DNA of 10,171 bases from an uncultured Candidatus Altimarinota bacterium. Lineage in GTDB: Bacteria > Patescibacteriota > Gracilibacteria > CAIRYL01. The stretch is from NCBI GenBank assembly GCA_947311665.1, contig CAMZLA010000110.1, forward strand, positions 1 to 10,171. Direction: 5' to 3'. A program made the position numbers and the translations under genes. Positions within the stretch are counted from its first letter, which is position 1, and the number at the start of each line of letters is the position of its first letter. The notes under the pieces are model-generated. The model did no database searches, was not told the origin of the DNA, and saw only the letters and a list, made by a program, of their open reading frames with translations. Below are positions 6,621 to 10,171 of the stretch, in pieces.

Positions 6621-7082
6621 TTATTTTTTATTTTCTCTGAAATGAAATAAAAAATTTTTACTAAATCTATTTCCATTAAATTTTTTACAGCATGATTTAC
6701 ATGCAATATCTCTTTTAATTTTTCGCTGAATTTCTGTTTTACATTGTGGACATTGAGCGGTATATTTCAATTTTGGAGTAATTATTTCTTCGCTATAACA
6801 TCGAGAAAAATCTGCTCCCATTTTCATCATAATTTCTTTCCATTTTTTTCCATGCCCAGCCTGATGTCCTGCTATGGCATGAGCTATTTCATGCAAAATA
6901 GTATTTTGAACATTTTCTTCTGCATTTAATACTGTGAGTTCTTTTGAAAGAGAAATTGTTTTATTATTATAATTGCAACAACCAAATCGTTTTTTTGCAT
7001 TATCAAATTTAAATTTCCAATCATGCAATCCGTGAAGATATAATTGTTCTTCTGCCAATATTTGTGCATGAAAGAGTTTCAT
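6621..7082 (-). CDS. SprT-like zinc metalloprotease
   Basis: The 153-aa protein has the SprT/Spartan layout: an N-terminal helix, the zinc-protease motif HEIAH (64-68) with third ligand candidate H77 in the segment AIAGHQAGHGKKW, then a zinc ribbon with C111-x2-C114 (CPQC) and C128-x2-C131 (CKSC). Spartan proteins in eukaryotes degrade DNA-protein crosslinks; the bacterial SprT-like proteins are little studied, so the same role here is inference. It is cytoplasmic, with no signal peptide. It begins 17 nt after the toxin gene stop on the same strand and is probably read from the toxin-antitoxin promoter at least in part. An AT-only 11-bp inverted repeat (6623-6655) overlaps its last codons. 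Confidence 0.87.
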   Translation of the reverse strand: MKLFHAQILAEEQLYLHGLHDWKFKFDNAKKRFGCCNYNNKTISLSKELTVLNAEENVQNTILHEIAHAIAGHQAGHGKKWKEIMMKMGADFSRCYSEEIITPKLKYTAQCPQCKTEIQRKIKRDIACKSCCKKFNGNRFSKNFLFHFRENKK

Positions 7083-7099
7083 TTTTTTTAAATAAACAC

Positions 7100-7360
7100 T
7101 TAATATAAAAATGAATGAGTCCCTATTTCTAAAAATAAAATTGTTACATATTCATTTTCTTCAGAAAAAATTATTCGTAAATCTCCTCCAACATTTAAAG
7201 ATCTATACCCTAAAAAATCTCCTTTTAATGCATGATTATGTATTTGAGGATCAAAAATATTATTTTTAAAAAGTTTAATTGTGTTATAAACCCTTTTTTG
7301 TTCTCCTTTTTTTAGTTTTTTAAATTTTTTTAAAAATTTTTTTCCATAAATAATTTTCAT
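7100..7360 (-). CDS. RelE/YafQ-type mRNA interferase toxin
   Basis: This 86-aa basic protein (Lys-rich N-terminal half) has the RelE/ParE fold signature of the YafQ group: HALKGDFLGYRSLNVGGDLRIIF (first 20 residues from H43), then the closing EIGTHSFLY. Toxins of this group cut mRNA in the ribosome A site. Compared with Escherichia coli YafQ (H50, H63, D67, H87), the likely equivalents are H43, N56, D60 and H82, so one catalytic His appears replaced by Asn. Related toxins with N or S there may use other residues, so loss of activity is not certain. The gene starts 4 nt after the stop of the 92-aa antitoxin gene, the usual antitoxin-first order, and the ATG lacks a Shine-Dalgarno sequence, which fits translational coupling. 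Confidence 0.85.
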   Translation of the reverse strand: MKIIYGKKFLKKFKKLKKGEQKRVYNTIKLFKNNIFDPQIHNHALKGDFLGYRSLNVGGDLRIIFSEENEYVTILFLEIGTHSFLY

Positions 7361-7364
7361 ATTA

Positions 7365-7643
7365 TTATTTTTTTGAAAGAGATTCTAAATAATCAAGAGC
7401 TTCATCAGAAGAAAAAGGACCTACCGTTTCCCCTTTTTTCACATCATTAATTGCTAAATGCAATTCTGCAGATTGGCGAGGAGTAAGCCCATTTTCATCT
7501 CTTTTTGTTTCTTTTTTCCAAAATTGAGAAAAAGATAATTTAAATAATTCTGCTTCCGTCATTCCTCGATATGAATAAAGTAAATCTTTAAGCATCTCTT
7601 CTATCTCTTTTGTTTTTGTAAACCTAATTTGTGTTGTTCCCAT
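7365..7643 (-). CDS. Antitoxin partner of the RelE/YafQ-type toxin
   Basis: This 92-aa protein opens TTQIRFTKTKEIEEMLKDLL, a strand followed by helices as in ribbon-helix-helix DNA-binding antitoxins. It ends with GPFSSDEALDYLESLSKK, close to the acidic 'GPf.s.deal.yL.s' tail that RelB/Phd-like antitoxins use to wrap the toxin. The split is thus DNA binding at about 1-45 and toxin neutralisation at about 60-92, inferred by analogy. It directly precedes the toxin gene (4-nt gap). A strong promoter and an inverted repeat lie just upstream, the usual set-up for autorepression by the antitoxin-toxin complex. I do not recognise a named family, so no symbol is given. Confidence 0.78.
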   Translation of the reverse strand: MGTTQIRFTKTKEIEEMLKDLLYSYRGMTEAELFKLSFSQFWKKETKRDENGLTPRQSAELHLAINDVKKGETVGPFSSDEALDYLESLSKK

Positions 7644-7655
7644 ATAAAAAAAATA

Positions 7656-7705
7656 TGAAATAATATATATATTTCAATAATACTCTTTTTTTATATTTTT
7701 GTCAA
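7656..7705 (-). promoter_or_regulatory. Near-consensus promoter and putative operator of the toxin-antitoxin operon
   Basis: On the minus strand a perfect -35 TTGACA (7705-7700) and TATTAT (7682-7677) are 17 nt apart. The inverted repeat TGAAAT-N9-ATTTCA (7656-7676) abuts the -10 and covers the expected start near 7670, about 27 nt before ATG 7643. This is the best promoter match in the window. A repressor bound there would block initiation, fitting antitoxin autoregulation. Confidence 0.68.
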
Positions 7706-7764
7706 AAAAAGACCAAAAATGCCGAAATATGTTTTTTCAAAAAATATTTATAACATTCAATATT

Positions 7765-8205
7765 TTAGATTATATTTCTCAACTCTCTTCTTTCAACATC
7801 TCGTGCTTTAATAGTATGTCGTTTGTCATATTGTTTTTTTCCTTTTGCCAATGCAATTTCAAGTTTTGCTCGTCCTCGCACAAGCCCCAAAGCAATAGGA
7901 ATAATGGTAAATCCTTTTTCTTCCATCGCTTTTGTTAATTGTTTCAGTTCTTTTTTTTTCAATAATAATGGGCGTTCTCGCCTTTCGTCATGTCCGCTTC
8001 CTTTTTGCTGATGTTCCCACGGTTGAATGAGTCCCCCTTTCCATACTGCTTGTCCATTTATTAAAGAAATAAAACTTCCTTTCAGTGTAACTCTGCTCGC
8101 ACGAATGCTTTTTATTTCACTTCCCAACAAAGAAATTCCTGCTTCAAATCGCTGACCAATTTCATAATCATAAAACGCCCGACGATTTTTATTTATAAGT
8201 TTCAT
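7765..8205 (-). CDS. smpB: SsrA-binding protein SmpB
   Basis: SmpB binds tmRNA and carries it to ribosomes stalled on broken mRNA, so that the trapped peptide is tagged for destruction. The 146-aa protein has the full family pattern: NRRAFYDYEIGQRFEAGISL (7-26), LGSEIKSIRASRVTLKGSFI with the conserved E, K and R residues, RPLLLKKKEL (the oligonucleotide-binding core) and PIALGLVRGRAKLEIALAKGKKQYDKR near the end. The basic C-terminal tail (KARDVERRELRNII) is the part that enters the mRNA channel. It follows porA after 64 nt, a gap filled by a 7-bp tandem repeat, and precedes the toxin-antitoxin operon by 121 nt. No tmRNA gene is visible in the window. Confidence 0.96.
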   Translation of the reverse strand: MKLINKNRRAFYDYEIGQRFEAGISLLGSEIKSIRASRVTLKGSFISLINGQAVWKGGLIQPWEHQQKGSGHDERRERPLLLKKKELKQLTKAMEEKGFTIIPIALGLVRGRAKLEIALAKGKKQYDKRHTIKARDVERRELRNII

Positions 8206-8212
8206 TTTTTAT

Positions 8213-8253
8213 ACTTTATACTTTATACTTTATATTTTATACTTTATATTTAT
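8213..8253. repeat. 7-bp tandem repeat (ACTTTAT) in the smpB leader
   Basis: Five contiguous 7-bp units run from 8213 to 8247: three perfect ACTTTAT, one ATTTTAT, one ACTTTAT, followed by a partial copy to 8253. On the coding strand of smpB this is an array of ATAAAGT ending about 8 bp before the ATG. Each unit gives a TATAAA/TATAAAG element, so the array could act as a set of overlapping -10 sequences or as an unstructured translation-initiation leader. Copy number changes would change the spacing. Confidence 0.9.
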
Positions 8254-8269
8254 TTTTTTTTCTATATCT

Positions 8270-9457
8270 CTATCGTAAATTTACCCAAACACTTTCTTCA
8301 GAAAAAATTTCTTCTTCTCCATTATCAATTTTTTTCACAAAAGAAATCATCTCTTTTACATGATTGGGATTAAAATCTTTTGAACCCAATCCATAAATAA
8401 ATGGAGTAATATTTGGTCGTTTTTCCGATTCGTACATTGCACTTTGCACTTCCATAAACAACGGACCTCCTTGTCCTCCTGCAGGAGAAGTTCTATCCAT
8501 TACCAGAATATGTTTTGCATTTTGCAATAGCATTCTAATATATTCACTTGGAAACGGGCGAAACATTCTTATTCTCAAAATTCCTACTTTAATTCCTTCT
8601 TTTCTCATTTCATCAACTGCATTTTTAACTGTTCCAAACGATGAACCCATTTGAACGAAAATATATTCTGCATCTTCCAATAAATAATCTTCTCCATATT
8701 CACTATAATCTCGAGAAAATTCTGCATTAAATTTTTCTCCTACATCAGAAATAACTTCATAAGCATTCAACATTCCTTGCAATGCTTGCCGTCGAGATTC
8801 TTGATAATAATCTGGACGAGTTGCTCCTCCATATGACACAGGATTATCGATATCAAGTAATGCATTTTTTACATTTGGTTTTCCAATAAAATTTTTTATT
8901 TTTTCATCATCTTCAACCAATAATTCTTGATGTGTATGTGTTACTTGAAATGCATCCATATTGACCATTACTGGCAAACGAACATCGTCATGTTCTGCAA
9001 TGAGAAATGCCTGAAAAAGCAAGTCATACATTTCTTGAGCATCTTTTGCATAGAGCTGAATCCACCCTGCATCTCGTTCTGCCATAGAGTCAGAATGATC
9101 ACAGTGAATGGAAAGTGGTGCTCCCAACGATCTATTCCCATTTATCAACACAATAGGAAGTCGTAATCCTGAAGCATTCCACAATACTTCACTCATCAAT
9201 TTCAATCCTTGAGAAGCCGTTGCGGTCATCACTCGTCCACCAGCAGCACATGCTCCCACACATGCAGACATTGCCGCATGCTCACTTTCTACAGTCATCA
9301 GTTCAGAATTTACTTTCCCATTATTCACAAATTTTGCATATACTTCAAAGATATATGATGTTGGAGTTATGGGGTATGCAGGAACAACTTCTGGTTCAAT
9401 TTGTCGCATTGCTTCTGCTGCTGCATGATTTCCGTCCATTACTTTTATAGTACTCAT
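8270..9457 (-). CDS. porA: Pyruvate:ferredoxin oxidoreductase alpha subunit (PorA)
   Basis: PorA is the alpha subunit of the multi-subunit 2-oxoacid:ferredoxin oxidoreductases, which turn pyruvate and CoA into acetyl-CoA, CO2 and reduced ferredoxin. The 395-aa length fits the separate-subunit enzymes. Key blocks are MDGNHAAAEAM (7-17), YPITPTSYIFE (28-38), TVESEHAAM with the conserved Glu57 and Glu59, MTATASQGLKLMSE (77-90), NRSLGAP (108-114) and DHSDSMAERDAGW (120-132). The C-terminal domain has RIRMFRPFP and DRTSPAGGQGGPL. Pyruvate is the likely substrate, but another 2-oxoacid cannot be excluded. The beta (TPP), gamma and ferredoxin-like delta subunits are not beside it: smpB follows directly and the upstream gene is divergent. 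The partner genes must be elsewhere. Confidence 0.92.
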   Translation of the reverse strand: MSTIKVMDGNHAAAEAMRQIEPEVVPAYPITPTSYIFEVYAKFVNNGKVNSELMTVESEHAAMSACVGACAAGGRVMTATASQGLKLMSEVLWNASGLRLPIVLINGNRSLGAPLSIHCDHSDSMAERDAGWIQLYAKDAQEMYDLLFQAFLIAEHDDVRLPVMVNMDAFQVTHTHQELLVEDDEKIKNFIGKPNVKNALLDIDNPVSYGGATRPDYYQESRRQALQGMLNAYEVISDVGEKFNAEFSRDYSEYGEDYLLEDAEYIFVQMGSSFGTVKNAVDEMRKEGIKVGILRIRMFRPFPSEYIRMLLQNAKHILVMDRTSPAGGQGGPLFMEVQSAMYESEKRPNITPFIYGLGSKDFNPNHVKEMISFVKKIDNGEEEIFSEESVWVNLR

Positions 9458-9686
9458 AATTATTTTTTATAATATTTTTTCTTTTCACAATAAAGAATAA
9501 CAAAAAAGAAAGAATAAAGTAAAGTTTCTCTTTCACTCTCTTTTTAGTCTTTTTCCCATATCTATTTTTCTCTTTTTGATTTTTTATATTTATTTTTTAT
9601 TATTTTATGTGTTTTGTTATTTGCAATAAACAAATTTATATGATAGAATGATATGAACAATTTTACTATTTTACATTATATATATT
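9458..9686. other. Divergent intergenic region between porA and an unknown gene
   Basis: These 229 bp contain no ORF, tRNA or structured RNA that I can see. The stretch 9516-9600 is a pyrimidine-rich tract on the plus strand. It must hold the start signals of porA: a TATTAT lies close to its ATG, but without a convincing -35, so a short leader is possible. On the other side it holds the better promoter at 9621-9649. Confidence 0.6.
9621..9649 (+). promoter_or_regulatory. Promoter of the right-edge gene
   Basis: TTGCAA (9621-9626) and TAGAAT (9644-9649) are 17 nt apart, each one or two bases from the sigma70 consensus. Initiation would be near 9656, about 30 nt before ATG 9687. A nearer ATG at 9653 opens a reading frame of only 24 codons and is unlikely to be used. 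Confidence 0.5.
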
Positions 9687-10171
9687 ATGAAAACTTTTAC
9701 ATTTACAGAAAATTTTGCTTTTACTAGCGGAGAGAAAAGGGTTGTGTTTAATGAGGAAACACCAAACGGAAGAGATATACGACTAACAAACGAAGGACAA
9801 AAGAAAGATTCTAAAGATGTTTTTACCGCTTCAGCAGAAAAAAGAACGGCTTTAAAAGAGAATGTTGAACTTAAGAATGCCATAAAATGGGCAAAGAAAA
9901 AAAGTTCTGGTGCTATAAAATGGTTGAAAAAACATGGATATGATGAGAATGGAAATAAAATTCAACAGAAAACAAAAAATTCAACAAAAACAATTTCTCA
10001 AAACAGAGATTTTTCTGATGAAAAGATTTTAAATAAAATGGCAACACAATATAATACAAATATTCCTAATATAAAGAAGTCTATAAATGGAAGTACTGCA
10101 TTACAAAAAATATATAATGATATTAAAGGAAAAAAGAGTGATAATGCAAAAACCCCAAAGAAAGTTGAAAA
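9687..10171 (+). CDS. Unrecognised Lys/Asn/Thr-rich protein, 5' part (runs off right edge)
   Basis: From ATG 9687 the frame is open for 161 codons to the end of the window. The protein begins MKTFTFTENFAFTSGEKRVV and continues with a highly charged, hydrophilic stretch: KNAIKWAKKKSSGAIKWLKKHGYDENGN, then a Lys/Thr/Asn-rich section and NGSTALQKIYNDIKGKK near the edge (each quoted in part only by its key residues). No signal peptide or membrane segment is seen, so it starts in the cytoplasm. The double 'AIKW' (AIKWAKKK / AIKWLKKH) may be a short repeat or amphipathic helix pair. Codon use looks different from the neighbours: AAG, GAG and CAG appear more often than in holA. A promoter stands at a fitting distance. 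I do not recognise a family. An antisense frame at 9671-9883 is less convincing. Confidence 0.7.
   Translation, partial: MKTFTFTENFAFTSGEKRVVFNEETPNGRDIRLTNEGQKKDSKDVFTASAEKRTALKENVELKNAIKWAKKKSSGAIKWLKKHGYDENGNKIQQKTKNSTKTISQNRDFSDEKILNKMATQYNTNIPNIKKSINGSTALQKIYNDIKGKKSDNAKTPKKVE

Noticed and set aside
6623..6655. 11-bp AT-only inverted repeat at the end of the SprT-like gene
   Set aside because: It consists only of A and T in an AT-rich region and lies inside codons, so chance pairing is likely; not called as a terminator.
7725..7750. AAATAT/TTTTTT-C-AAAAAA hairpin downstream of smpB
   Set aside because: The stem is AT-only with a one-base loop and a bulge; it is not a credible intrinsic terminator without other support.
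9458..9686. Possible tRNA or riboswitch in the spacer next to porA
   Set aside because: No cloverleaf, T-loop GTTCRA sequence or conserved aptamer core is visible; the sequence is low-complexity A/T.
9671..9883. 70-aa minus-strand frame opposite the right-edge gene
   Set aside because: The plus-strand frame is longer (161 codons and open), starts at a sensible distance from a promoter and has protein-like composition; the minus frame is Ser/Phe-rich, as expected from an antisense shadow.
1..10171. UGA=Gly genetic code (code 25)
   Set aside because: Every recognised gene reads full length in the standard code and none has an in-frame UGA at a conserved Gly; lack of UGA stops alone does not prove recoding.

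Overview
The window is a very AT-rich stretch (about a quarter G+C by eye) of a bacterial chromosome. Compact housekeeping genes (bL32, NusB, TruB, HolA, SmpB, PorA), short AT-only spacers, a near absence of Shine-Dalgarno sequences and reduced ribosomal-protein forms suggest a member of the Candidate Phyla Radiation (Patescibacteria). That placement is an inference from style, not from a marker phylogeny. UGA is never used: not as a stop in the eleven complete genes (8 UAA, 3 UAG) and not as an internal codon. The genes read full length in the standard code, so the UGA=Gly code of Gracilibacteria/Absconditabacteria is not seen here.

Layout. (1) Positions 1-162, minus: the first 54 codons of an exported protein with a Sec signal peptide; the rest lies off the left edge. 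(2) Positions 292-3585, minus, reading right to left: rpmF-like (bL32), nusB, truB and a GNAT/ATP-grasp fusion related to N-acetylglutaminylglutamine synthetase. rpmF, nusB and truB are 13-20 nt apart and probably form one operon. A good promoter lies upstream of rpmF, and the synthetase may have its own start. (3) Positions 3586-3840: divergent intergenic region with an 11-bp tandem repeat. (4) Positions 3841-6558, plus: an unknown membrane-anchored protein, then holA (DNA polymerase III delta). (5) A weak hairpin at 6555-6577 separates holA from convergent genes. (6) Positions 6621-9457, minus, reading right to left: porA, smpB, a type II toxin-antitoxin pair and a SprT-like zinc protease. 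(7) Positions 9458-9686: divergent promoter region. (8) Positions 9687-10171, plus: 5' part of an unrecognised Lys/Asn/Thr-rich gene that runs off the right edge.

How the genes work together. Most are core information processing: ribosome and rRNA transcription (bL32, NusB), tRNA modification (TruB), replication clamp loading (HolA) and ribosome rescue (SmpB). PorA points to fermentative pyruvate oxidation with ferredoxin. The accessory layer is the toxin-antitoxin pair, which has a near-consensus promoter (TTGACA-17-TATTAT) and an inverted repeat just downstream of the -10, and the synthetase fusion, which would make a capped dipeptide osmolyte in the known family but appears to have lost the glycine-rich ATP loop. 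Short tandem repeats recur both between genes and, in frame, inside truB and the synthetase gene. I see no tRNA, rRNA, CRISPR array, insertion sequence or integrase.
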